Source of the DNA: Brachionus koreanus
Lineage: Eukaryota > Rotifera > Eurotatoria > Ploima > Brachionidae
Reading direction: 5' to 3'
Assembly (NCBI GenBank): GCA_016987375.1
Contig: PJRA01000195.1
Span: 135,153-199,152, forward strand
DNA: 64,000 nucleotides
Each line of letters opens with the position of its first letter. Within the stretch, counting starts at the first letter, position 1. Both the position numbers and the translations under genes were made by a program. This document shows, one piece after another, positions 51,601-61,221 of the stretch. The notes below the pieces were generated by a model. The model worked only from the letters and a program-made list of their open reading frames with translations, made no database searches and was not told where the DNA came from.

Positions 51601-53215
51601 TCGAAAGGATGTGCGCCAAGAGACACCTTGTTTTAACAGCCTCAGTTTAGATTTTGTCTAAACCCAACTTGCCTATCAATGCTGTAATGTTTTAGTTTAG
51701 GGTAATAAAATAAAACAACGTGTTTGTAACTGTTAAAATAAGTTTTTATTAATCTTAAAATGAATAAATGAAAGTGGCCACTCTGGACCCAAAGTTAGCA
51801 TAAGCTTAATTGAGAGTAAACAAAAAGGAAATTTATACAAGAACAATTAAGAATAAATAAAATAACAATTTGCATGAATTATATATTATATATAAGATGT
51901 TCCAAAACAGCAAACATCTAATTTTAACTTAGGTGCGGTTTGTTGTAAGTAGCAAACAACAAACAACTGCTGAAATCAAACAACTAGAGATTATACACTA
52001 AGTTTATATTAGTTTAGCTTGGTATCTCTATTTGTTTGTATATGTGTTTAAGTGTATCTAAAACCCAACGGCAATTTAATTGTCTGTAGGTATTAGGACA
52101 CTACAAATGCTTTTCTTAAATATGTTTGTATTTGTAATGCTTCGAGTTGCTTTGAACCTTTTCAAGGATTTCGCTGCCACTGCGCTTGTATGGATACCAA
52201 GCCCTTACTGCAAATTAAAGATGGGATCAAACGAAAGACCTGAAAAGCAAATTAACAAGGCTTTTTGTGAAGTATTTAAAAGTGTTTTTTATCCTGTAAG
52301 CTGCAGTCATTGCTCGTGCAGTTGCTCATTCTGATTTTTCACTTAATTATAAGTCACTGGTGATAAAAATGCCAAGATAGCGTTCTTTTCAGCTAGTGGA
52401 AAGTGTTTACCGTAATATGATTAAAAAAGAACTGGCTTATAAGGGTTCAAGTATTAACACAATTATACAAAATATTTTTTTTTTAATTCAAAAAGAATTA
52501 TTTTGCATTTTTGATTCTTTCAATTACGCCTTTCCCTCTAATTGTTTTTATTGATTTAATTTTTTAAGCTTTTTGCCAAGAAGAATCCTATCCAGGCTAT
52601 GACTGGTTTTTGTCTACAATATTTTTAATGAATAACTGTGACTTGGAATCAAGTTTCAATTTTATTTATGATTTTCACTTTTTGCAAATATCATCGTTCT
52701 TATGGTCAGCTAGATTGTTTGGCAATGAGTCAACTCTGCCTAATGTTTATGCCAAGAATGGAATCAGCATTTTGTTGCCTACGATATGTCATTACATAGA
52801 GCTAATACTAAAAATTGAATTGCCGTTGATATTTTCGGCATTTCGAATGTCTGGTTTATCTCCATCACAAATATGCTCGAATTGGCTCAAGCAATGTTTT
52901 TGGAATTATTTGGACTGGCCCGAAATAGTAACCTACATATCTATTTGCATTGTTTACGGTGTTGACTTTCAGGCCTATTTTTGTGTTTCAATTCTCAAGC
53001 ATTTAAATGAAAAGTCGAATTTTGAGAACACCAGTTCAGTGTGTTGCAATCAAAATATTGTACAGCATCACACAAATCGAGATTTGCAAATATACTTAAA
53101 AGAAAATCAAATAGAAAATTTTAAAATTGATAATTACATTGACTTTATGTTTGATTTAGAAAAAAAATACCGAAAATATATTCTTGAAGACATAAAAAAA
53201 ACTTTTTCAAATTAA
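42626..53215 (+). CDS. TBC1D32: TBC1D32 / broad-minded (BROMI) ciliary protein (complete, 15 exons)
   Basis: Homologue of TBC1D32 (broad-minded), which works with the CCRK/CDK20 kinase in cilium assembly and Hedgehog signalling. Exons: 42626..43345, 43406..43588, 45358..45555, 45607..45663, 45728..45833, 45998..46153, 46210..46281, 46339..46627, 46689..46772, 49007..49196, 49269..50201, 50259..50346, 50402..50711, 50770..50918, 52569..53215. Phases agree throughout, giving 1393 codons (vertebrate about 1257). Diagnostic blocks are the N-terminal HMEETDGNFHRHDLVEYL, WFSKWM followed by LIDNLKKYENL, NGRKLFPIKL, the central ATPKG-like STPKGVFYL, and the C-terminal IFSAFRMSGLSPSQICSNWL and CFWNYLDWPEI. 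Most introns are 51-72 nt; three of 1.6-2.2 kb carry repeats. Exon 9 uses a weak donor (GTTTTA). Exon 14 is the least conserved. Confidence 0.95.
47002..47523. mobile_element. Foldback element, GGCATTGTGAATTTTGG ends (TBC1D32 intron 9)
   Basis: A 522-bp element with inverted arms of about 125 bp. It begins GGCATTGTGAATTTTGGAAC and ends with its reverse complement (TTCCAAAATTCACAATGCC). Each arm also contains TTCTGCAAAATATATCAGC or its inverted form and a GGTATGTATCACCCAAATTT-type segment. No transposase inside. Partial relatives lie at 47745-47865 and about 37240-37335. Confidence 0.75.
47745..47865. repeat. Right-end fragment of the 47.0-kb foldback family
   Basis: Matches the right arm of the element at 47002-47523 from the TATCAG..TTTGCACAACG part through AGAAAAAAAGTTATTTTAAT to TTCCAAAATTCACAGTGCC. 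There is no left arm. A GC-rich hairpin (GGGGAC-TTC-GTCCCC) sits just before it at 47741-47755. Confidence 0.65.
50938..51129. mobile_element. MITE-like palindrome, family GGCAAAATGAAAATAAT (copy 2, TBC1D32 intron 14)
   Basis: Starts GGCAAAATTAAAATAATTTT and ends ATTATTTTCATTTTGCC, with inner arms TTACATTTTCATATTTTTAG and AAAAATATGAAAATTTAAAA. It begins about 20 bp after the exon 14 donor of TBC1D32. Same family as 33689-33872 and 51267-51433. Confidence 0.75.
51267..51433. mobile_element. MITE-like palindrome, family GGCAAAATGAAAATAAT (copy 3, TBC1D32 intron 14)
   Basis: Starts GGCAAAATGAAAATAAT and ends ATTATCTTCATTTTGCC, a clean terminal inverted repeat, with inner TTACATTTTTACATTTTCAA paired to TATGAAAATGTAGCAATGTA. 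It lies 138 bp after copy 2 in the same intron. Confidence 0.78.
51450..52400. repeat. Compositionally distinct insert in TBC1D32 intron 14
   Basis: This part of the intron is visibly less A/T-rich than its flanks and lacks their long A/T runs. It includes a short plus-strand open stretch (about 52083-52334) ending in a cysteine/serine run. TBC1D32 exons 14 and 15 join in phase without it. It may be an old transposable element or solo LTR. I recognise no protein motif. Confidence 0.4.
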
Positions 53216-53944
53216 AATTTAAACTTTTTTCTCAATGATTGTAAACTTTTTTTTGATTACTTAAATAAAAAATTTGTAAATAATTCTAAAATAATTCAAC
53301 AATATTTTTTAAAGAATCAATCAAGCTAATTTAAAAAGGTTCATTTGTTTAAAAAAATTTTAGGAACAAAAGCCATTCTTAAAAAAAATCTAAATTAAAA
53401 TATAATTTTATTTAATTTTAATTAAAAAAACAATACATTTGTTCAATCTTTAGAAATTTAGAGAAAAAATGACTTGTAAATAAATAAGATTTTAGCATTA
53501 TATAATCAATAATTAAAGATTTTTTAAGATATTTTTTTCTCTAAATTCAATCGAGACTGAACGAATATTTTTGACAAAAAAATATCAGACTGTTTCATGA
53601 ACCATTGAATAGATACAAAAATAACAAAAAGCAACTGAATTTTTACTTAATAAAGTAAAAATTTCTATCATTAGAGTTAATATAAAAATTTCAAATTTAG
53701 TAAGTGCTTGAAAATTAATTTTTCTAAAAATTAAATAATTAATGGTTAATTTTTAAAAAGTGCTTTCAAAATTATAGTTTTACCAAATTAAAATTTTATA
53801 ACTAAAAATTTGAGAAAAAGTTAAAATTTCTTGTTATAATTCTAGATCCTAAATTAAGTCTAAGACTAACAAGTGGATCTATTTTAAAAATTTATGATAA
53901 CAGAAATCAATCGTTAGACCCAGCTCAACCGATCTTAAAAAGAG

Positions 53945-54250
53945 GATGCCTTGATAAAAAGGCGACGTTACGTATTTGATGGAATTTCCAAGAGGTAATA
54001 CACTTTAGGCTATTTCCAGATGGTGGTGCTATAAATGTAAAACTTTATTCTGAACAATCAAAATGAATGTGTGCTTCACTTCAAGAAAAATATACTTCTT
54101 TAATCAGCCGAAAGATGTTTATTTCTTCAAAATAACACTATACCTCATGGAGTTTGAAGAAAAATTGCAAAAATAGAAGAACTGGAAGAGGTCGAGCTTT
54201 TTCCTTATTTTGCAAGAAGAATGGAATACTCGTTGATAGATGGCTAAAGA
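53945..54250 (+). pseudogene. Second decayed mariner-type fragment
   Basis: At nucleotide level this matches the relic at 21650-21830: GGTAATACACTTT.., GTGCTATAAATG..AACTTTATTCTGAACAAT, and CCTCATGGAG following the equivalent of the DxxRPH motif. All frames are broken by stops. Same family, older or more damaged copy. Confidence 0.62.
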
Positions 54251-54593
54251 CTAAAGAGCAAAAAAAGTTTATATTTAGAAAACGCAAAATATTGCTTGTT
54301 TATTATTGATAAATAGAAAAAAGTTATAAAAATGAAATTTTTTTTTCAATTTTCCACTATGGTTGATCAAACTGAAAAGCGGCTTTTTTAAGACACCTAC
54401 CTCACTCTAAATAATTGGAATTAGAACAAATTATGTATCAATCGATAGCTTTCAATAAGCGGAATCTAATGATATCTAATGCTGACACATTTTTTGCCTT
54501 ATGATTAAAATATGCTTATAAAATATTGTATTTAAAGCAATATTTTGAAGTCAAAGCAAAATAAATTAAGAATACTTTAGATTTAGGGTAGGA

Positions 54594-54606
54594 GGGCCTT
54601 CGGCCC
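54594..54606. repeat. GC-rich hairpin GGGCC-TTC-GGCCC
   Basis: A perfect 5-bp G/C stem with a TTC loop in A/T-rich DNA, followed 13 nt later by CTAG then T. A hairpin shortly before CTRR-T is how Helitron 3' ends look, but one site alone does not prove it. Confidence 0.35.
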
Positions 54607-55353
54607 GACACAACAGAGTCTAGTCAAACTTTTTAAATTGAAAAAAATTATAATCATTCAGACTTGTGTGCTGATTTATAGCTTTAATTACACTAATTTA
54701 AAAAAAAAAAAAACAACATTTATTTAATTTAGAATTTTATTTTAAATTTTGAATAACCATTTTCTAAATTTATGTTACTAAAACAAAAAAAAATAATATA
54801 GATAAAAAGGTTTAAGAAAAAATTTACAAAAAAAATTCTATGTCGACACAAATGACAAATTAACTTAAAAGTTTGAATCACGTTTGCTGGACAAAGTTTA
54901 TTGACTCAAAAAACAAATAGTTTTGTAGAATCACATTAAATGTCCATCACTTACTTATTTAAAAAAAAACCGCAATCTTCTAAATAATAACTAAAAATTT
55001 ATATATTTAAAAAAAAAATAAAATTCAAAATTTATTTCGCTAATTGGGATAATTTTTAAATGTCTTTGTTTTTTAAAAAAATAAATATCTAATCACATTA
55101 ATTCAAACCTGTTGACAATTGTAGGTGTATGTAAGTCGATGTAGGTAAAAAAAAACGGTTGAAAAAAAATCACGAGTCTGAATGAAGTTGGACCTTGATG
55201 GGAAGAAAAAATTTAGCAACAAAAAAATCTTTTTTAAAAAGAGAAAAAATTTTGTCAATTTAAAAAAATTAATTAAAAAAAAGAACTAACACAAACAATT
55301 AACCCAATAGTAGCCTAAAATAAAAAAATAAAAAACCTGACTAAAACTATCTA

Positions 55354-56826
55354 CTAAGAGTTTAGTTTTTGATAATTTTTTTTCTTAATTATAGTTAATT
55401 TATTGCTAAAATTACTGACAAAATTTACACTCATCTCATTAGATTTAAACGATACTTGTAAGTTTCTGTTATTAAAATTAAAACCATTCATTGAATGTAC
55501 AGCAAAGTTGGCCTCTTCAAATGTCTCAAAGACCACAAAACCGAATCCTTTCGATTGTCCGGTCTTGGTGTTTTTGATCACATTAACACGCTGAATTCTT
55601 CCACAATGTGAAAACAACGAAAACAAATCGGACTCATTTGCATGCGGTCCAATTCCATATACATAAATTGTGCTCGATCCATAGCCGAAAGCCATTTTTT
55701 TGTCCGAACTATCAAGCAAGTTGGCCGAATTGGCTGCCATGGCATTGTTCATAAAATTCGAGTTGTGCTGCTGCATTGAAGGATGCATGTGCATGTTAGG
55801 ATGAGCAAATGCTGGATTGTTGATCATATTTGCATTGGTGGCGCCAGGAGCGCCGCCTATCAGGCTTTCAAAGCCCGAATTCTGCACCAGCGGATTCGCA
55901 TTTGCAAAGTTAGAATAGCCCTGTTGCTGCATCGGATTCATTCCTCCTCCATTCCATCCATTGAAACCATTGGCATTGGGACCATTGTTGCTATTGCTAT
56001 TAATCAATGTGCTACTAAGACCATTAAGAGCCGGATTGGCCCCTCCCAATGGATTATATCGATTCTGGTGTCCACTATTTCGGTTTGTTTTCATTTTGCC
56101 CAGGTTAATTTGAGCATTGCTAATGGCGGTCAGCGACTGAGCTTGCATTGGGTTAAAATTAGTCTGAAATTGATTTTGAAAGTTGAAATTGTGTCGATTG
56201 CCTTGCATTTGGTGCGGAATGTGCCGCTTTTTGGCGCCGTCTTCATCAGCATACTTGACAAAAATAGGCTCATTGCCACCGTTGGGCGGCATTGTATTGT
56301 CTAAATTTTGTATGGCCGTTTGAGCCATTTGTTTAGTGGCCATAATGACAAAGCCAATGCGTCTACTGTAAGTCGTGTTTTGGTCCCTTAATATTCTCAC
56401 TTGTATTACTTGGCCGAACTGGGAGAACAAGTCGGCCAGCTGCTGTTCGTCGTAATTCACCGGTATGTTTCTAATGTACAAATTTGTGTTCTTGGTCTCT
56501 TCGCAGTTGGGTCGAGCATAGGCTACTTTGAGCCGCTTGTGTTCTATTTGAAAGCCGTTTAGAGTTTCGATCGCTCGCTTGGCGTCCTGTTCGTTCACAT
56601 ACTCGACAAAGCCGTAGCCGAAGCTGTAGCCGGTGTTACGGTCGTACATTAGCTTGCACGACTTTACTGGTCCGATATTCGAAAAAATCCTATTGAAGTC
56701 GTGTTCTTTAACCGATTGAGGCAAATAGTTCACTATCAGATTGCACGGATTGAATGTGTTCTGGCCGTTCTTCATTTGGACTTGATTGGTCCCGCCCGAT
56801 GTATCGATTTTAACATTCACGCTCAT
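55354..56826 (-). CDS. elav: ELAV/Hu-like RNA-binding protein with three RRMs
   Basis: 490 residues in one coding exon, starting at the ATG that gives MSVNVKID (an upstream in-frame TTG is not needed). RRM1 is about residues 27-105 (RNP2 LIVNYL, RNP1 YGFGYGFVEY-type with GYGFVEYV). RRM2 follows directly at about 113-193 (RNP2 LYIRNI, RNP1 RIGFVIMA). A long linker rich in Asn, Gln, Met and Gly follows (about 205-384). RRM3 is about 385-463 (RNP2 IYVYGI, RNP1 KGFGFVVF). The order of two adjacent RRMs, hinge and third RRM is that of ELAV/Hu proteins, which bind U-rich RNA and control splicing, stability and polyadenylation, often in neurons. The hinge is unusually long, and 27 residues extend past RRM3. 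The coding region has no intron; a 5' UTR intron is possible (a CAGTAAGT-type donor lies near 57465). Confidence 0.92.
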   Translation of the reverse strand: MSVNVKIDTSGGTNQVQMKNGQNTFNPCNLIVNYLPQSVKEHDFNRIFSNIGPVKSCKLMYDRNTGYSFGYGFVEYVNEQDAKRAIETLNGFQIEHKRLKVAYARPNCEETKNTNLYIRNIPVNYDEQQLADLFSQFGQVIQVRILRDQNTTYSRRIGFVIMATKQMAQTAIQNLDNTMPPNGGNEPIFVKYADEDGAKKRHIPHQMQGNRHNFNFQNQFQTNFNPMQAQSLTAISNAQINLGKMKTNRNSGHQNRYNPLGGANPALNGLSSTLINSNSNNGPNANGFNGWNGGGMNPMQQQGYSNFANANPLVQNSGFESLIGGAPGATNANMINNPAFAHPNMHMHPSMQQHNSNFMNNAMAANSANLLDSSDKKMAFGYGSSTIYVYGIGPHANESDLFSLFSHCGRIQRVNVIKNTKTGQSKGFGFVVFETFEEANFAVHSMNGFNFNNRNLQVSFKSNEMSVNFVSNFSNKLTIIKKKNYQKLNS

Positions 56827-58384
56827 TTTTTTCAAATTTTTTTTCTCTAGCTTTGCAAACTTAAATTCATAAATTTTTATGTGTTTTTAGGCTAATGGAA
56901 TTTTTTTATTTTTGAAAAAAAATAAGAAAAAAAAAATTAACTTTTATCTCAGAAAGAAAAAAATTTTTTTTTGTTGAAAAAAAATTATGGTCTTTTTCCG
57001 AAATGGAGGGAGTTGGTTTGCCAAATGGTTGTATGGAATGAATGAATAAATAAATAGATCGCTTGAATGATTAATTGGCATTCACTTTAGGCTCAATGAA
57101 ATATCATTTTATTAGCGAGATTTTGATTTTTGTTAAGTTTGTTTTTGTCTTTAAAATAGAAATTTATCCTAAATTTAGATTAAGTCAGTTGCTATTCAAA
57201 CAATTGTTGCTAGCTTAATATCAAACATTATCTTGTATATAACACCGTTTATGTGGAGTAATTTATTTTATTTTTTCAAAAAAGGCTTGTAAAATATCTT
57301 TATTATTATAAAAAATTATGAAATGCGCATTTAAGGCACTTGGTTTGTATATGCAATAAATTTTTGTCTCACATTTTTTTTTGCTTCAAATGAACTTAAT
57401 TAATGTACAAGAAATCATAAAAGAAAAATTAAACTCCAAACAATAGAATATTCAACTTACTGAATTTAAAAGAAAATTGATGCTCAATAAAATATGACCA
57501 AGTCGGTGTGATCAGATTTACGAATGATTGATTTCTAATTGACGTGTTGAATTGTTGGTGTTTGATTCAGAGAGCTCATTGCACTTATAATATAATTTAA
57601 AACACCATGCTTTTGAACTTTCATAATTTGAAAAAAAAATTCAAATATATTAAAATAGCATGAGAGGAGGGCGACCATATACCTCGATGAGTTTATCAAA
57701 TTTTCCGAACATTTTCGCCATTAGTCAAATAAATCAAGAGCAATATGTAGATCATAATTTACATTAGTTTCATACAAATATCAGTTTTTTCTATTTAGAG
57801 TTTAATTTTGAAAGTTCATGAACTTTGATCAACACATCTAAAAGTGTTAGATTGCAATTAAATTAGACCAAAGTGGCATCAAAATCACTAAACCACAATA
57901 TTTTGGATCGTAATTTGCATCTGCTTTGAAAATCAACTATAACTAATTTTCTTTTATGATAAAACAAAACTAATAAAATTGTGTCATAATTTTTTTTGTA
58001 TTTTAAAACATGTACACGTTTTTGCTTTAGAAATTTTAAAAAATAAGAGTCAAATTATTGTTTGAAAAATTGGGTTTATTTAATTTATTAAATAATAATA
58101 ATAGTTAATATTCTACGGTCAAGTTTAGTTTAACTAAACTGACAAAGCAGGAAGACTAACGTAATCTCGCTATTGTAGAATTTGAATGCTAATGTGAATT
58201 TTTTTCTTTATTTTATTTTTAAAATTAAGTAAGAGCAATTTTTTAGGAAACAAAAATAAATTAAAAACAATGCTGTCCAGTTTGAATACAATTATTTATT
58301 ATTTTTTAATAGACAAAATATTTTTTAAAATAGCTGAATTCAAATAGTAGCTTGACTTAAAAATTCTTTAATTAAATTCAGATG

Positions 58385-58615
58385 TTTAAAATGCTAAATG
58401 GTTTTGTAAATAATCATAAACTTGTAAGAGTGATTAGCAAAAAAAGACAATATCGTTATCAATTTTTAACAAACAGAGTTGTTGAATAATGGAATAAGCT
58501 ACCAAAAGAAGCAATATCAGCAAGAAAAATAAATGGTTTGAAGGCAATAATTGATAAAGAAATATTCAAGCAGAACTCACATGGACTGCAAATGTCTAAA
58601 TGGCTAAACGCATAG
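58385..58615 (+). mobile_element. LINE C-terminal tail, dead fragment
   Basis: The plus strand reads YRYQFLTNRVVE, stop, WNKLPKEAISARKINGLKAI, then about 25 more residues to a TAG. The NRVVxxWNxLPxxxxxAxxxNxFK pattern is the usual end of non-LTR retrotransposon reverse-transcriptase proteins. One in-frame stop and the lack of any upstream domain show it is a relic. The fragment at 14181-14240 is from the region just upstream in such proteins. Confidence 0.75.
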
Positions 58616-58645
58616 ACTTCGTATCAAGATTTGTTTCAAATCGGC

Positions 58646-58690
58646 CAAATGAAAATAATTTTACATCTTTACATTTTCATATTATTTGTT
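58646..58690. repeat. Half copy of the GGCAAAATGAAAATAAT palindrome
   Basis: CCAAATGAAAATAATTTTAC followed by ATCTTTACATTTTCATATT matches the left half of the palindromes at 50938 and 51267. The right half is absent. It lies just after the LINE tail. Confidence 0.55.
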
Positions 58691-59149
58691 TTTATTAAAT
58701 AAAATTAATATTTTAAAACTTGAAAAAAATATTTCTCATATTTTACGTAAATTATTTTTTATTTTTGTTATTTTTTTTAAGTAAAAAATGTTAAAAACAG
58801 TAAAATTTTCTTCGATTCATTTATTTGACTTTAAAAAAAAATAATTCAATATTTCTTAGTTTTTTGCGTAATTAGCCAGTTTCCTAAAGAGTTTGCAGCC
58901 TTATTCCACGCTTCTTGAAAACTAGTTGCACAGAGAGATTTTCTAAACTTCAATTTTTTTAAATTAGTTCCTTTTTTCGACTGTTTATTATTATTCTATT
59001 TATTGGACTATAAAGAAGGACAAAGTTCCATTATTTGCTGCCAGAGGCTTACCTCGAATAATTTTAAAGATAAAAATAATAATTATAACAGAGCAAAATT
59101 TTAAAAGTTCAATTAAATTTTTTTCTAAATTTCAAAAGTAAGTTTTGTA

Positions 59150-59405
59150 GATGGAACATGGTGCAACTTCCAAAACTGCATTTTTTAGAACATTCTGGTA
59201 AAATTCTGCAAATTTAGCATAATTAAAATTTGGAAATATTTACATTAGTGCATTTTGCAGTTAGTTGCACATCATTAGCAGACTTTCAGAATTGATGCTA
59301 CTGTAAATGTTGCACTATAACCTTTAGAAAAAAAGTTTATAACAATTTTTAGCGTAAATTTCTGATCTATTTGTTTATTTTGTACCAAATTTCACAAATT
59401 CTTTT
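59150..59405. repeat. Foldback repeat, GGTGCAAC family (copy 1)
   Basis: Contains in order: GGTGCAACTTCCAAAACTGCA, TCTGGTAAAATTCTGCAAAT, GCATTTTGCAG, GTTGCACATCATTAGCAGAC, and an end with AGAAAAAAAGTTTAT then TTTTGTACCAAATTTCACAA. All blocks recur in order at about 60750-61055. The CTGGTAAAA..CTGCA block is inverted relative to TTGCACATCATTACCAG, so the unit folds back. Confidence 0.65.
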
Positions 59406-60749
59406 TATATTCATTGACAAAGTAATTTATTTTTTTAATCATAGCTTAAGTACCATGGACAAATTATAATAATTAAAAATAAAAAAGCTTTTATTCTTTG
59501 TTTATTTTTGTTTATAAAATTATTTCAAACTTCTCTCATTTGATCCCATATGAGAAAAATCAAGATATTAAATTGAATTAAAAAACCAAAAACTTTTTTT
59601 ATTTTTTCATAAATTTAGAAAAAAACATAATTATCTAAAAGAAAATCGAGAATTTAAATTGGTCATGATGTTCCAATTAAAAATTGTCTTCAATTAAACA
59701 AAATATATTAGCAATATATTATCATCTGTTTGATTAAAATTTTTTTTTAATGATTTTTTAGATTTTTTTATATCTATATAACGTTTTAGATTTTATTCCT
59801 TTCATTTTATTTTTTCCTATTTATTGTTCTTTTTTTTCGCGGACATATTTAAATTTTAATCAAATTTTTAGTATATTACATACATACACACATTTTGGTT
59901 TAAATTTCCATCAGAAACAATCTAAAGTACAACAAACTCCTGGATTCAATCCTAAAAACGTCACAATGATAACAATTCAATATAAATAAATATTTATTTT
60001 ATTTAATTTAATAAATAATTTAGGAGGAACACCCCTGAGTTTGTCCGAAAAGTCTTCGCCTTCGTTTAAACCCTAAAATATAAAATTTCTGGATTTTTAC
60101 AAAAAAAAGGAGTAAAAAAGATGACAAAAGTATTTGAGAGAATTTACCTAAATGTACTAATGCTTTTAGTTATTATTTGTTTGTTTTTACAATAAAGTTT
60201 TTTCTTTTTTTTTCTTCTGTCCATTAGACTTAAAATTCAATAAATTAATCAATAAAATAAGCAATTACGCCATTAAGTACAATCTGGTCTTGATAAAAAG
60301 TTCAACAACCTTTTTATGAAATTAAAATGAATTTTTTTTTCTATTTAACAAGTTCAAAAATCTAAGATTTTTTATATGTTGATTAAAAACTTTTAATGCC
60401 ATAACTCAAATCTGAGTTCTACCTTCCAAAAAATCGCAGAAATAATAAAATAATATTAAGTCCTATGATAACTACTAAACATTTTTCAACAGGCACGTTT
60501 TGAAATATAATTTTTTGAAAAAAATGCTTGATTTTTCGATTAATTTAAAAGTACATCTCAATTGAGCATAAGTAATTTAAAGCTAAAAAATTTTAATTAA
60601 AGCTTTGTGAGAATTATTTCAAAAATAGATTAATGAAATTTTTTTTTAAATTTTTTATCAATTATACAATATTATGACTTTTTGAAATTTAGTATAATAG
60701 AACAGAACAAAATGTTAATAATTCTTGTAACTTTTCGTTTAAAAGTCAA

Positions 60750-61055
60750 AAGAAAGTTCTGTAAATGCAACAATGGTGCAACATTCAAAGTTGCACTATT
60801 ATCAACAATCTGGTAAAACTCTGCAATTTAAAATATGCAGCTTAGTAATTTTAAATTTAGACAAATTTGGCTTTAATGCATTTTGCAGAGATTTTGCACA
60901 TCATTACCAGACTTATACTTTTGATGCAACTAAGCATGTTCCAGTTTATTGCACAAACAGAACAAAATAAAAATCCTCAGAAAAAAAGTTATAGGCTCTG
61001 AAATAATTAATTTTTGTTCTATTTTTCTATTTTGTACCAAATTTCACAAAAGCCA
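60750..61055. repeat. Foldback repeat, GGTGCAAC family (copy 2)
   Basis: Same ordered blocks as the copy at 59150-59405: GGTGCAACATTCAAAGTTGCA, TCTGGTAAAACTCTGCAAT, GCATTTTGCAG, TTTGCACATCATTACCAGAC, AGAAAAAAAGTTAT, TTTTGTACCAAATTTCACAA. The last two blocks also resemble the right end of the element at 47002-47523. It lies about 165 bp upstream of CNEP1R1. Confidence 0.68.
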
Positions 61056-61221
61056 ATCTTATTAATTGGATTTGAAAAAAAAATTTAAATTTTAATTATC
61101 AAGACTATTTCATTGTCGTTTCTGAATATTTTGAATATTATTTCAATTAGCCAAAAATTTAAGAAAAAAATTGACAAATCAGTTTTCTATTGCAATTCAA
61201 AATCAAATTTTTTGATTCAAA

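Larger units (their letters stand above)
53216..55353. other. Intergenic between convergent TBC1D32 and ELAV-like genes
   Basis: A/T-rich DNA holding the 3' ends of both genes. It contains a decayed mariner fragment (about 53945-54250) and a GC-rich hairpin at 54594-54606. No other coding was seen. Confidence 0.6.
56827..61221. other. Intergenic between divergent ELAV-like gene and CNEP1R1
   Basis: 4.4 kb of A/T-rich DNA. The first part carries the ELAV-like 5' UTR and promoter. Recognisable contents are a LINE tail (58385-58615), a half copy of the GGCAAAATGAAAATAAT palindrome (about 58646-58690), and two copies of a foldback family (about 59150-59405 and 60750-61055). No further gene could be supported. 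Confidence 0.6.

Noticed and set aside
52080..52334. An 84-codon frame as an exon of TBC1D32 or a separate gene
   Set aside because: Exons 14 and 15 join in phase without it, its start needs an upstream stop to be ignored, and it shows no TBC1D32 similarity.
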